In this document: positions 48,951 through 58,425 of the stretch, piece after piece | Position numbering within the stretch: the first letter of the stretch is position 1 | Layout of the letters: the number at the start of each line of letters is the position of its first letter | Assembly (NCBI GenBank): GCA_015061005.1 | Contig: SUXJ01000006.1 | Location: 1-64,000, forward strand | DNA: 64,000 nt | Direction: 5' to 3' | Origin: Bacteroidales bacterium | GTDB taxonomy: Bacteria; Bacteroidota; Bacteroidia; Bacteroidales; Muribaculaceae | Made by a program: the position numbers and the translations under genes | Notes under the pieces: model-generated | Told to the model about the DNA's origin: nothing | The model's database searches: none | What the model saw: only the letters and a program-made list of their open reading frames with translations

Positions 48951-50936
48951 GTGAAAAGACAAATAATCTCCCTCATTCTTGCTTTAGCAACGGGCATTGC
49001 CGCTATGGCAGTGCCCGCTCGCCGTGGATTCGTTCAAGTAACCGGTCCGGACGGCACTCCGATAGCAGTTCAACTTGTCGGCGACGAATATGGTCACTAC
49101 TTCACTGATGCCGACGGGAAGATCATGATGCGCCAAGCAAATAATACTTATGACTACGTAAGTGAAGAAGAGGCTGCTCGCAAAAAAGCAATGCGTCGCG
49201 TTCCTGAGGTAATCGGCACATTCCCGGGATCATCTTTTCCGGCTAAAGGCAAACAAAAAGCCATTGTTATCCTCGTCGAATATCAAGACCAGAAATTCGA
49301 ACTCGGCGACCACGCCCACGATTACTTTACCAACATGCTGAACCAAGACGGATTCAACGAATACGGAGGAACCGGCTCGGTTCATGAGTACTTCATGGAC
49401 TCAAGCAACGGTCAGTTCGACTGCCAATTTGATCTTTTCGGCCCGGTAACGCTCAGCCGAAATCTGGCTTACTACGGTGGGAACGACATAAACGGCAATG
49501 ACAAGCACCCGGAAGAGATGGTCATCGAAGCATGCCAACAACTCAACGACGAAGTGAATTTCACCGAATACGACCGCGACAATGACGGCATCATAGATAA
49601 CGTATATGTTATCTACGCCGGACGCGGCGAAGCTTCCGACATAACCGGAGAATATCAAAACACTGTTTGGCCCCACTCTTGGGACGTAAGCCACCTCAAC
49701 CTTACGTTTGACGGAAAACTCCTTGCCACATACGGGTGTTCAAACGAATGGGAAGACATTTGGGTCCCCAACTATTTCACAGGCTACTACGAAAAAGACG
49801 GCGAAAACCCCGACGGCATCGGCACATTCATTCACGAGTTCAGCCATGTACTCGGACTTCCCGACCTCTATAACACCCAAAGCTCCTCATCTGCCACACC
49901 CGGAGAATGGAGCGTGTTGGACTATGGTCCCTACAACAACAACGGACGCACGCCCCCTGCCTACAGCGCATTCGAACGCAATGCCCTCGGGTGGATTTCG
50001 CTGACGGAACTAACCGCAGAAAGCGGCAACATAACCCTGCCAGAATTAAACTCCTCAAATCAGGCATACTGCATCACTAACACAAATAACCCTGACGAAT
50101 TCTTCCTCATCGAAAGCCGAGCAAGAACCGGCTGGGACAAATACCTTCCCGGAAAAGGAATGCTGATTTGGCATGTGGATTATAACAGTGCTACGTGGGC
50201 TTCTAATGCCGTAAACAACAACGACAACCACCTCGGAGTAGACCTCATTGAAGCCGATGGCATCGCAAACAAAGCAGCTCGCGATGCTGCTGATGCTTTT
50301 CCCGGCTCTAAAAATGTAAAAACTTACACTCCCAAATGGTGGAACAGAACTGCAACGGGCTTCTATCTCAACAACATTGTCTTAGGAGCAAATAACTCCG
50401 TTAATTTCGACGTAATTTCAACAGGAGGAAATACCGGAGGTGATAGCAAACCATACTTGACAGTAAGCGATGTGCAGGGCGCAAACATGGATGGCTCAGA
50501 CGCAACGGTGCGCGGCTACCTTGTTGGATATGCCAACAACGCTTTCTCTGCGAAAGGAGTGACGTTCACAGCCAACGGCTGCACGGTTAGCACAAACGTG
50601 GTTCTCTCCGACAATCGCGATGAAGACGTTTACTTGAACTGTATACCGGTGCAACTGCCGCAAGGCGAGGTACGTAACACGGCCAACATCAAAGACAACC
50701 CCGAAAACCTCGGAAAATTAGTGGAATTCGACGGAATTCTCGCCTCATATTTCGGCGTTCCCGGACTGAAAAGCACTTCAGCGTTCCGAATCATCGAGGA
50801 AGAACAAGATGCAATCACTGAGATTGAAGAGGTCAATAACTCCTCGCCGATAATCTATGACCTCTCCGGCCGCAGAGTCCTCAACCCCACTCGCCCCGGG
50901 CTTTACATCATCAACGGCAAAAAGGTACTCCTTTAA
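48951..50936 (+). CDS. secreted M6-family metalloprotease, type IX cargo
   Basis: The protein has 661 residues from a GTG start that gives a good signal peptide (MKRQIISLILALATGIAAMA). A longer frame to 48891 lies inside the ligase gene. The M6 zinc motif HEFSHVLGLPD (His295, Glu296, His299, Asp305) and YDRDNDGIIDNVYVIYAG (calcium-like loop) are intact. After about residue 500 an OB-like DUF6359-type domain (LTVSDVQGAN, GKLVEFDGILASYF) follows. The C-terminus IYDLSGRRVLNPTRPGLYIINGKKVLL is a type IX signal. It resembles immune inhibitor A proteases and probably degrades host or dietary proteins at the cell surface. Confidence 0.9.
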   Translation: MKRQIISLILALATGIAAMAVPARRGFVQVTGPDGTPIAVQLVGDEYGHYFTDADGKIMMRQANNTYDYVSEEEAARKKAMRRVPEVIGTFPGSSFPAKGKQKAIVILVEYQDQKFELGDHAHDYFTNMLNQDGFNEYGGTGSVHEYFMDSSNGQFDCQFDLFGPVTLSRNLAYYGGNDINGNDKHPEEMVIEACQQLNDEVNFTEYDRDNDGIIDNVYVIYAGRGEASDITGEYQNTVWPHSWDVSHLNLTFDGKLLATYGCSNEWEDIWVPNYFTGYYEKDGENPDGIGTFIHEFSHVLGLPDLYNTQSSSSATPGEWSVLDYGPYNNNGRTPPAYSAFERNALGWISLTELTAESGNITLPELNSSNQAYCITNTNNPDEFFLIESRARTGWDKYLPGKGMLIWHVDYNSATWASNAVNNNDNHLGVDLIEADGIANKAARDAADAFPGSKNVKTYTPKWWNRTATGFYLNNIVLGANNSVNFDVISTGGNTGGDSKPYLTVSDVQGANMDGSDATVRGYLVGYANNAFSAKGVTFTANGCTVSTNVVLSDNRDEDVYLNCIPVQLPQGEVRNTANIKDNPENLGKLVEFDGILASYFGVPGLKSTSAFRIIEEEQDAITEIEEVNNSSPIIYDLSGRRVLNPTRPGLYIINGKKVLL

Positions 50937-50957
50937 ATAAAGACTATATATAAAATG

Positions 50958-50991
50958 CATGGCTTCGCAAAAACGAGGCCATGATTTTTTT
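50958..50991 (+). terminator. terminator of the M6 protease gene
   Basis: CATGGCTTCG (50958-50967) and CGAGGCCATG form a stem with a 6-nt loop, then seven T. Confidence 0.88.
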
Positions 50992-51009
50992 GTGTCAGCT
51001 TGTGATTGA

Positions 51010-52248
51010 TCAGGCTTCTACGAGCTGAAACCCGAGAGAAGCGAGGTGTTGCCAAAAATCGGGATAAGATTTCGAAACAACTTGCACATCGTTGATTTGC
51101 AATCCGGGAAAGAATAACGCAGCCGAAGCAAACGCCATGGCCATACGGTGATCATCGTAAGTGGCAATCGGCTCGATTCCATCACCCGGGTAAAAACTCG
51201 CACCACGCCAAATCAACGTATCGGAGTTTTCTATATCGAGAATATACCCGAGTTTGCCAAGTTCTGTTTGCAACGCCGCAAGGCGATCTGTCTCCTTAAT
51301 CCGCAGCGTCTTCAAGCCGCTAAACTCAAACGGAATGCCCAAAAGGCAATAACAAACGGCAAGAGTTTGAGCCAAATCAGGCGTATCTGACAAATCAATC
51401 CGACAAGCACTCCCCACATCGGGAGTAAGCGTCAACTCCAAATTGCCCTCTCCATTAAATGCGGTTCTCAAGCCGGTTACTTCAAATAGCTTCCCGACGA
51501 CCGCGTCTCCCTGCAGAGAGCCGGCGCGCAAACCCTTCAAAATGACTCTCTCCGAACTAATAGCGGCCAAGGCATGCCAATAACTTGCCGCACTCCAATC
51601 CGCCTCCACAGAAGGCAATGAGGGTGAATAGACTCCTACCGGAACGGTAATGACTCCGGATGCCTCATTGAAGGTGGCATTTATGCCGGCTGACGCCATC
51701 AAACTCACTGTCATGCGGATATATGGGGCGGAAACAATTTCGCCTCGCAAACGCAAAGTAAGACCATGTTTCATTGACGGCGCAACCATCAGAAGCGATG
51801 AAACATATTGCGAACTTACGTGGGCATCCATTTCCACTTCGCCTCCCGAAATTTTTTGACCCCTTATTTTTAGTGGTGGGAATCCCTCCTCGCCCACATA
51901 CTGAATGTCTGCACCCAAAGTGCGCAAGGCATCGACTAAAGGAGAAATCGGCCGCTTACGCATTCGGTCAGTTCCATCGAGAATAACGTCCGCGCCTTCC
52001 TTACATGCGAAATACGCTGTCAAGAAGCGCATTGCTGTGCCTGCCGCTCCGATGTTGACCATGCCGTTATCTACTCTGAGTGCCCGAACCACAGCATCGG
52101 TATCATCGCACTGCGCCACTCGCTTCAGGTCCGATGCTCCGGGCGTCATTGCATTAATAATGAGCTGCCGATTGCTCTCACTTTTACTCAACGGCAGCTC
52201 AATGGGGACCTGAACAAATTGCTCGGGTGGAAATATCTTAAAGTTCAT
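51010..52248 (-). CDS. aroA: 3-phosphoshikimate 1-carboxyvinyltransferase (EPSP synthase)
   Basis: This 412-residue enzyme is the sixth step of the shikimate pathway, joining PEP and shikimate-3-phosphate. Visible motifs: PLSKSESNRQLI near residue 19, NIGAAGTAMRFLTAYF, DGTDRMRKRPISPLVDAL, LRIKETDRL and YDDHRMAMAFA. The first residues and the R-K-R-P segment match Bacteroidota enzymes. It starts inside the porN stop (TAATG), so it is the distal gene of the type IX secretion operon, an odd but clear coupling. Confidence 0.95.
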   Translation of the reverse strand: MNFKIFPPEQFVQVPIELPLSKSESNRQLIINAMTPGASDLKRVAQCDDTDAVVRALRVDNGMVNIGAAGTAMRFLTAYFACKEGADVILDGTDRMRKRPISPLVDALRTLGADIQYVGEEGFPPLKIRGQKISGGEVEMDAHVSSQYVSSLLMVAPSMKHGLTLRLRGEIVSAPYIRMTVSLMASAGINATFNEASGVITVPVGVYSPSLPSVEADWSAASYWHALAAISSERVILKGLRAGSLQGDAVVGKLFEVTGLRTAFNGEGNLELTLTPDVGSACRIDLSDTPDLAQTLAVCYCLLGIPFEFSGLKTLRIKETDRLAALQTELGKLGYILDIENSDTLIWRGASFYPGDGIEPIATYDDHRMAMAFASAALFFPGLQINDVQVVSKSYPDFWQHLASLGFQLVEA

Positions 52249-53381
52249 TATTTGCGACGATTACGCACGCTCTTAGTGGCGGAAGACGGCGTGGTAGAAG
52301 CCTTGGGCTTATCCTTCTTCGGTTCTTTTACCTTTGATTTTTTTGCCTCTTTCGAGCGAGTTGATGCGCGTTCGGAACGCTTTGAACGCTTGGAGCGTGA
52401 CGTTGCTTTTTCCTCCACTTCAGTAGTATCGGATGCAGCAGCAATAGAATCGGCTATTTCACGCTGACGTGCAAGTTCTTCGCGCGAAGGCACCCACAAA
52501 TTATCGTCATAGTGGTCCAAACGATGCTGAATACTATCCTGAGCTCGCTTCAAATCATCCGGATCATCACCCACTATCTGTGCAAGTGTGCGATTACGCA
52601 AATTGCGCGTCTTATAGATTTCACCCTTATACATATTCAGAGTGAAGAAGTCATCGTAAGTATGACTTGCAAGGTTATTATCATCGTCAATGAAGATATA
52701 TTGAGCCTGCAAGTGGGGGCGCAGATCGCTCATCTTCATCCAAAACATTGGAGTCTTACCGGATATGGCATAAGCATCATCGCGAACCACTACGGGACAA
52801 ATGGCCTCCACGATGGTCTTCATTCTGTTAGTGCGATTATCAAACTCCCAACGTTCAATGATATAATAAGCCAACACCTCGTTAGTAGGCACATCTACCG
52901 GTTCAATATCATAAACCGGATTCTTTTCCGAGAACCCTTTGGCCGGTTTTGCATAGATTTCAAAGCGCGAAATCACGTCTGCCATCTTCACCCTGTTTTC
53001 TTCCGTGAAGTCCTCGCGGCCGTCGAGATATTCATAAGCCGGAATCTTATTCTGCGCCAACAGGCGGAACATGATGCGGAACAAGTTTTCGTTTCCGTCA
53101 ACAAGGTCCTCCGGGAAATAAAGCGGTGCGTTTGCGTCTTGCTTAACCAAATCAAGTTCACGATATATGATTTTCATATATTTCAGACTTGACTCTTGAC
53201 CGGACGCAGTCCCTTGTTGCTGCTGCATTCGGGCACTGATGCCGGGGGTTGATGCCTCAGTTTGACCGGGGCGCGTGCGCGGTCCGCGACTAACTACTGA
53301 CGACTGAGATTGCTGTTGCGCCGATACGCTCAGCGTCATGGCGGCCATAGCCGCTAATATGATAGTCTTAAATTTCATCAT
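52248..53381 (-). CDS. porN: type IX secretion / gliding protein PorN (GldN)
   Basis: This 377-residue periplasmic protein has a signal peptide (about 1-22, ending SAQ). The GldN domain runs to about residue 310 (YYIIERWEFDNRTNRMKTIVEAICPV and MSDLRPHLQAQYIF are typical). PorN binds the PorK lipoprotein in the large periplasmic ring of the type IX machine. The last 60 residues are a low-complexity tail rich in Lys, Arg and Ser (SRSKRSKRSERASTRSKEAKK). Follows porM by 27 nt. Confidence 0.93.
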   Translation of the reverse strand: MMKFKTIILAAMAAMTLSVSAQQQSQSSVVSRGPRTRPGQTEASTPGISARMQQQQGTASGQESSLKYMKIIYRELDLVKQDANAPLYFPEDLVDGNENLFRIMFRLLAQNKIPAYEYLDGREDFTEENRVKMADVISRFEIYAKPAKGFSEKNPVYDIEPVDVPTNEVLAYYIIERWEFDNRTNRMKTIVEAICPVVVRDDAYAISGKTPMFWMKMSDLRPHLQAQYIFIDDDNNLASHTYDDFFTLNMYKGEIYKTRNLRNRTLAQIVGDDPDDLKRAQDSIQHRLDHYDDNLWVPSREELARQREIADSIAAASDTTEVEEKATSRSKRSKRSERASTRSKEAKKSKVKEPKKDKPKASTTPSSATKSVRNRRK

Positions 53382-53408
53382 GAAATATAATTATCTGATT
53401 TCTGAATA

Positions 53409-54971
53409 CTAATTAACAATGACGTCGAGCGGAGCAATGCTACGAGTGATACCGTCCGGGCCTTTAGCCTTCACATCGGTTATGAGCACACGCTTGCCTC
53501 GCTTAAGATTACGGAATTGTTGACGCTGACGCTCGGAGAACTTATCACCGGCCGATGGCTCAACAATGTTATCGCCTTTTTGGTCAGTAACAACCGTTTG
53601 GAAACTTACTACTTGGAAGTTGATATTAAGCATATCGTCATCAATTGCAGCACTGAGACCGTCTGCAGCCAAGAGAGTCCCTTTGGCAAGGGGTTTGCCT
53701 CCGCGATAACGGTCGGCATTGCCTTGGGCATCTTTGATGGCAATATACGGCGCAGGGTCCGGCAATTTGCGAGTACGGAAGGTCATAGACCCCATGGTTT
53801 GCATCGTTCCGTCAATGCGTGCCGTAACTGTGATAACGGCCTCTTTTCCTACCGCTGCCGGGCGTGCTATCCAGCCCTTGCCATTACGGGTCAGGGTCCC
53901 ATTGGTCATTGTTGCCGAAATCTGGTTATCTTGAATGCCGGGAGCTGAAATACTCATCGGATTATCAATGCCGGCATACAACACGTTCATCATAGTGGCT
54001 GAGACAGTTGCCGTAGGCTCAAAAACGGTGTACTCCGATGAAAATTCGTGACGTGTGCTTGAGCCGTCACCATGCATTACTTCAAGGTAACCTTGGTAAT
54101 CAAACGTACCGGTGGATCCGGTTGAAAATTCATATACACTACTGCCTTCAGCGAGCGGTTCGCCATTGATGTATATTGCCGGACGCTGAGTGGTGTCGAC
54201 TGCCGCCAAAACTATATTGGCGGAATACTTGCTGCCGCGCATCACCGAACGAGACCGCGGGATAACAAATGCATTCAGCTCGTTAACACGGACGTCACCC
54301 GCATCTACGGCATCAAGGAGGGCTGACAGTGCTTCGCCTTCGGCATAACGCACATCGTTTTCCAACTTTGTGAGCAAAGTGACGGCCGCCACGACCGGCT
54401 TGGCTTCAAAATTTGCATACTCCCAGCGAAGATGTCGCGGAGTGCCGTCGGGACCGAGATTCTCGGTTGAAAGAGCATCTTCAATCGTGCGCTGCTTGAG
54501 TTGATCGGGTATCATCGACACGATAAAAGTGCGATAAGCATCAATATTTTGGCGCAATTTCTGCCCCTCAAGTGTTGCAGGATTAAGAAGAACTGCCGAA
54601 GAAGCTTCCAAGTCATCGCGGAATTGGATATTGGCAGGGTCTCCGTCTTCACCATCGGCGGCACGCACAACTGCGAGTTTCAACGAATCTACTTGATGGA
54701 GCAACACGTTCGTAAACTGCGTGATTTCCGAAGCCTTGTCGAGCCATTGACGTCCCTTTTCGGGGTTTTGTTCCGCAAAACTTTCAAGGCTCTCAAATAT
54801 GGCACTATTACGGCTTTGGACATTAGCATTAGAACGCGTCAGACTATCATTTACTTGCGTAAATCCGTCGAGCACATCGGAACTGACATTAAGCGCGAGC
54901 ATCGCGGTCAGCACGATGTACATCAGGTTAATCATCTTCTGACGAGGCGTTTGTCCTGAACTGCTTGCCAT
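53409..54971 (-). CDS. porM: type IX secretion motor protein PorM (GldM)
   Basis: The protein has 520 residues. One N-terminal transmembrane helix (KMINLMYIVLTAMLALNVSSDVL) is followed by a long helical and beta-rich periplasmic shaft. PorM and PorL form the proton-driven rotary motor of type IX secretion, and PorM transmits motion to the PorKN ring. Length matches family members (510-530). Start MASSSGQTPRQ matches the usual N-terminus. The porL stop lies 3 nt upstream. Confidence 0.95.
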   Translation of the reverse strand: MASSSGQTPRQKMINLMYIVLTAMLALNVSSDVLDGFTQVNDSLTRSNANVQSRNSAIFESLESFAEQNPEKGRQWLDKASEITQFTNVLLHQVDSLKLAVVRAADGEDGDPANIQFRDDLEASSAVLLNPATLEGQKLRQNIDAYRTFIVSMIPDQLKQRTIEDALSTENLGPDGTPRHLRWEYANFEAKPVVAAVTLLTKLENDVRYAEGEALSALLDAVDAGDVRVNELNAFVIPRSRSVMRGSKYSANIVLAAVDTTQRPAIYINGEPLAEGSSVYEFSTGSTGTFDYQGYLEVMHGDGSSTRHEFSSEYTVFEPTATVSATMMNVLYAGIDNPMSISAPGIQDNQISATMTNGTLTRNGKGWIARPAAVGKEAVITVTARIDGTMQTMGSMTFRTRKLPDPAPYIAIKDAQGNADRYRGGKPLAKGTLLAADGLSAAIDDDMLNINFQVVSFQTVVTDQKGDNIVEPSAGDKFSERQRQQFRNLKRGKRVLITDVKAKGPDGITRSIAPLDVIVN

Positions 54972-54974
54972 CGG

Positions 54975-55853
54975 TTATTCTGCTTTAGGAGTGTTCACTT
55001 GCTGTCCGCCGGGAAGATTCTGGGTCATGGCCTGAATCATCTGGGCATAGATTGCATTAAGCTGCTGCATATATCTTGCCATACGCTCGGTTTCCTCGCA
55101 ATACTGACGCGAAGTATCGGCTGAGCGTTCATACATGTCTCGAATGTCCTTGATGCCATTGTTCACGCGGTCAATGGAGTCAAGCTGAGAGCTGACGCTC
55201 TTAAGTTGAATTTCATAAATGGTATTCAGACCTGCAACGTTGCGATTCAACGAGGTCATCTCATCAACATAGCCTTGCGATGAAGCAGTGATACGATCGG
55301 AATTTTCGGTGATGGCATGATAGCTTTCGAGCAATACGGAAGTAACCTTGTTGAGTTCTTCAGTGGAACGACGCAGGTCTGCCATCTGCTCCGAAAGTGC
55401 GGCAATTTGTGCCACGTAGTGCTGGGTGGCCTCCTGAGCTGATGCGTCTAAACCGAGGGGTCTGTCGGCAACGATGGTGGCAGCAGAGGGAGCTACGCCA
55501 CCGTCAACGCTGCCCGAGCCGCCATTGATGATAATACTGCCGCCTTCACCTGAACCACCGTTCATGTTGGGACGATCATCGGGATTGCGAGTGTCCAGCA
55601 CCGGAAAAACTTCTTCCCAGTGATATTGACGAGCAGGGCGGTCAAATGCGCTGAGCACGAACATCACTACTTCTGTACCCATGCCGAGCATCAACAGGAA
55701 GTTACCCCCGGGAAGATGAAGCAATTTGAAGAGAGCACCCCAAATAACGATTGCAGCACCTATTGAGTATGCAAAGTTGAAAAACCTCTGACCGTTTTCA
55801 CCACTAAGGAAGCGTTCAACTGCATTTTTATATCTTTTTATTTTTCTTGCCAT
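54975..55853 (-). CDS. porL: type IX secretion motor protein PorL (GldL)
   Basis: The protein has 292 residues. Two transmembrane helices (about 24-45 and 50-70) carry a buried Glu61 in GMGTEVVMF, which corresponds to the conserved TM2 glutamate that in Flavobacterium GldL is part of the proton path. The rest is a cytoplasmic domain with long amphipathic helices (RSTEELNKVTSVLLESYHAI). Residues about 90-125 form a Gly/Ser-rich linker. The ATG at 55853 matches the usual MARKIKRYKN start better than the one at 55868. Confidence 0.95.
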   Translation of the reverse strand: MARKIKRYKNAVERFLSGENGQRFFNFAYSIGAAIVIWGALFKLLHLPGGNFLLMLGMGTEVVMFVLSAFDRPARQYHWEEVFPVLDTRNPDDRPNMNGGSGEGGSIIINGGSGSVDGGVAPSAATIVADRPLGLDASAQEATQHYVAQIAALSEQMADLRRSTEELNKVTSVLLESYHAITENSDRITASSQGYVDEMTSLNRNVAGLNTIYEIQLKSVSSQLDSIDRVNNGIKDIRDMYERSADTSRQYCEETERMARYMQQLNAIYAQMIQAMTQNLPGGQQVNTPKAE

Positions 55854-55902
55854 ACCGGTAAATTTCAATCTGTGATATTTAAAATTATGATGAGTTCAGA
55901 TG

Positions 55903-57348
55903 TTATTTAGAGGACTTCTGACCGCGAGCTATGCCAATTTGCGTTCTAACGCAACGGAAGCCGATGTAAGACCGCTGTTCATTTTGATATTCCCACATTC
56001 GAATATCTGAACGAATATCGCTTACCACGTCTTTCCATGAACCTCCGCGAACAATCTTTCGCTTCAACTTGTAGGGGTCCTCCTTGGCGGCATCATAACG
56101 ATACTGAGGATTGATATCCGCCTGAATTTTTCCAACGCTTTCGGTATAGGCTGTTGAGGTCCATTCGCTGACATTACCTGCCATATCATAGAGTCCAAAG
56201 TCATTGGCATTATATGTGCCCACTCGCGAGGTTATCAAATGACCGTCGCGCATGTAGTTTCCTTCCGCAGGCTTGAAGTTGGCATAGAAACAGCCGCGAT
56301 TATCGTCCATGATGGGCAAGTCACCCTCCCACGGATATATATTTTCATCACTGCCGGAACGAGCGGCATATTCCCATTCCAATTCTGTGGGCAAACGATA
56401 AGGCTCGACATAGACTCCTTCTTTGCCCAACGAACGACGCAAAAAGTCTGTACGCCAATTGGCAAAAGCAGTTGCCTGCTCCCAACTTACGCCCACAACC
56501 GGGTGCTCGCTATACAACCCGTTTGAGAAGTAAAGACGGGTATAGGGCTCATTATAGGCATTTTCAAAATCGTTAATCCATGCCGTGGTGTCGGGATATA
56601 CATTCACGATATACGTGTTCAAGAAATCATAGTCGCCGGTAAGTGCACGGGTGATTGTTTGACGAACGATTTCGCCCTCATCATTAACATAAGCAGTATC
56701 CTTGCTGATGATGGGAAGTTCGGTGCTTACCGCAATGTCGGTATTATACTCTCGGCGAGTCGGATCGAGTCTGTTACGACGCTTTGCCGCTTCAGTGTGG
56801 TTAAACGTTTCATAGCGATAATTCAGTTGGCGGTCATCAAGTTCACGCACCCCGGTAATCGGATTTGTGCGATACACACTCTCAATGGCGCGCAACTCAT
56901 CTTCATTCGGATTGCGCCAAGGAATGGGTTTTGACCAGTTCAAGAAAGGCCCGATGGGGTTACCGTCCTTGTCTTCTTCAATACGAAACTCTTCGTTTCC
57001 GCCAAAAGCAGGATCCGCCAAGCGTTCACGAATAATCGAGTCACGCACCCAGTGAACAAACTGTTTATACTTTGCATTGGTAATTTCGGTGTCGTCCATC
57101 CAAAAGGACTCAACGGAAATACCTCGTGAGTCCGCCTTGATACCGCGCAATGAGTCAGGCTTGCTGACGCCACTTTGTATGGCACCGCGATCCACGAGCA
57201 CCATGCCGTAAGGCGTCGGTTCGCTCCATGACGAAGAGCCCACTCCGGTAACTTCGCCGCCAAAACGGCCGGAAGTAGTACCCGCACATGAGCAAAGAGC
57301 TGCGCCGGCGGTTACTGCTGCAATAATCAATGAGGTTAGATGTTTCAT
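55903..57348 (-). CDS. porK: type IX secretion lipoprotein PorK (GldK)
   Basis: This 481-residue lipoprotein has a signal peptide with a lipobox around GAALCSC (Cys19 or Cys21). The FGE-sulfatase (SUMF1-like) domain has VLVDRGAIQSG, PVVGVSWEQATAFANW, RLPTELEWEYAARSG, DMAGNVSEWTS and RGGSWKD. PorK lies on the periplasmic face of the outer membrane and with PorN builds the 50-nm ring. It lacks obvious catalytic Cys pairs of true FGEs, as expected of GldK. Follows porP by 54 nt. Confidence 0.95.
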   Translation of the reverse strand: MKHLTSLIIAAVTAGAALCSCAGTTSGRFGGEVTGVGSSSWSEPTPYGMVLVDRGAIQSGVSKPDSLRGIKADSRGISVESFWMDDTEITNAKYKQFVHWVRDSIIRERLADPAFGGNEEFRIEEDKDGNPIGPFLNWSKPIPWRNPNEDELRAIESVYRTNPITGVRELDDRQLNYRYETFNHTEAAKRRNRLDPTRREYNTDIAVSTELPIISKDTAYVNDEGEIVRQTITRALTGDYDFLNTYIVNVYPDTTAWINDFENAYNEPYTRLYFSNGLYSEHPVVGVSWEQATAFANWRTDFLRRSLGKEGVYVEPYRLPTELEWEYAARSGSDENIYPWEGDLPIMDDNRGCFYANFKPAEGNYMRDGHLITSRVGTYNANDFGLYDMAGNVSEWTSTAYTESVGKIQADINPQYRYDAAKEDPYKLKRKIVRGGSWKDVVSDIRSDIRMWEYQNEQRSYIGFRCVRTQIGIARGQKSSK

Positions 57349-57402
57349 TCTTATATCGCTGTGTTTTCTATTGTCTGTTTTATTTCATTGAGATGTTTCT
57401 TC

Positions 57403-58425
57403 TCACATGATTCGAATGCTTTTGTGCTTATTTCGATTCTTTTCACTGAAGTTCAATTTCAGGCTGTAGCCGACCCATACTTCATGACTGCCGGAGCTCA
57501 CCCTCATAATAGGCGATGTGGAATAGTCATAACTATAGCCCAGCGTAAAGCCCTTCAATTCTGCTTCTATAAGCACTGAAACGGCATCGTTGGTCCGATA
57601 GCCGACTCCGGCGGTCAGGAACTTTTTCCATCGAAGGCGAGCTGTTATATCGGCTTGTACGCGCTTTAAATCAGTACGAACCATAACGGAAGGCAACACT
57701 TCAAATAACGTATTTTTTATCGGAATATTGCTTTGAGCGGTGAAATAAATGTTTCGAGGGAACGTAAACTCAAAGTTTTGCTCATCGCTTGACCCATTAC
57801 CTTGGCTGCCTTCTCTCTGCATCTTAATGGTCGGAGAAAGCAGATGCGTACAACTCAACCCCACTTCAAACCACTTATGCGTATACCCAACACCCACCGA
57901 CATGTCGAAATGATTGCCACTGACGTCAAAATTTGGTATCGCCTCGTCTGTGCTTTCATGATAGTCATCGTCATCGGGGATAAAAGCCTCGGACCCTTTG
58001 AACACTTGGGTGAGATATGCTCCTTGAAAACCTATAGTAAGGTAGCCTTTGCCTATCTTTTGGCGAGCAGAAAGTTGAACGGCAAGATTAGTAGTGCTAT
58101 ACAGGCCGTAGGATTCTTGCTGCATCATCACGCCTCCACCCCAACGTCTGCCGATAAGCTGAAACGGGATGTCGCCTGTGGCCATAAAATTAACAGGAGC
58201 ACCCTCCATGCCAAGCCATTGCAAACGCGAACCAACTCTGATGCGCAGCAAGTCCGTTGCGCCGGCAGCAGCCGGATTCAGCAACGTCGGCGACTGAAAA
58301 TATTGCGTCAGATTGGCATCGGTTTGCGCTTTAGCTCCAAATGCGGTTAAAAATGCCACAATGAGCATTACTCCGACCTTGAATGACCGAAATCTATTGC
58401 TGATATGTCGCCGTGTGCTATTCAA
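57403..58425 (-). CDS. porP: type IX secretion outer-membrane protein PorP (SprF family)
   Basis: The protein has 340 residues. It has a signal sequence and a beta-barrel of the PorP/SprF family (TDANLTQYFQSPTLLNPAAAGA is the hallmark near the mature start). PorP sits in the outer membrane and is linked to the PorKN ring. The start appears to be a TTG at 58425 overlapping the porT stop by 8 nt, giving an Arg-rich n-region before the hydrophobic core. An ATG at 58368 would leave a shorter signal peptide. The C-terminal beta strands (EVWVGYSLKLNF) fit an outer-membrane barrel. Confidence 0.93.
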   Translation of the reverse strand: MNSTRRHISNRFRSFKVGVMLIVAFLTAFGAKAQTDANLTQYFQSPTLLNPAAAGATDLLRIRVGSRLQWLGMEGAPVNFMATGDIPFQLIGRRWGGGVMMQQESYGLYSTTNLAVQLSARQKIGKGYLTIGFQGAYLTQVFKGSEAFIPDDDDYHESTDEAIPNFDVSGNHFDMSVGVGYTHKWFEVGLSCTHLLSPTIKMQREGSQGNGSSDEQNFEFTFPRNIYFTAQSNIPIKNTLFEVLPSVMVRTDLKRVQADITARLRWKKFLTAGVGYRTNDAVSVLIEAELKGFTLGYSYDYSTSPIMRVSSGSHEVWVGYSLKLNFSEKNRNKHKSIRIM

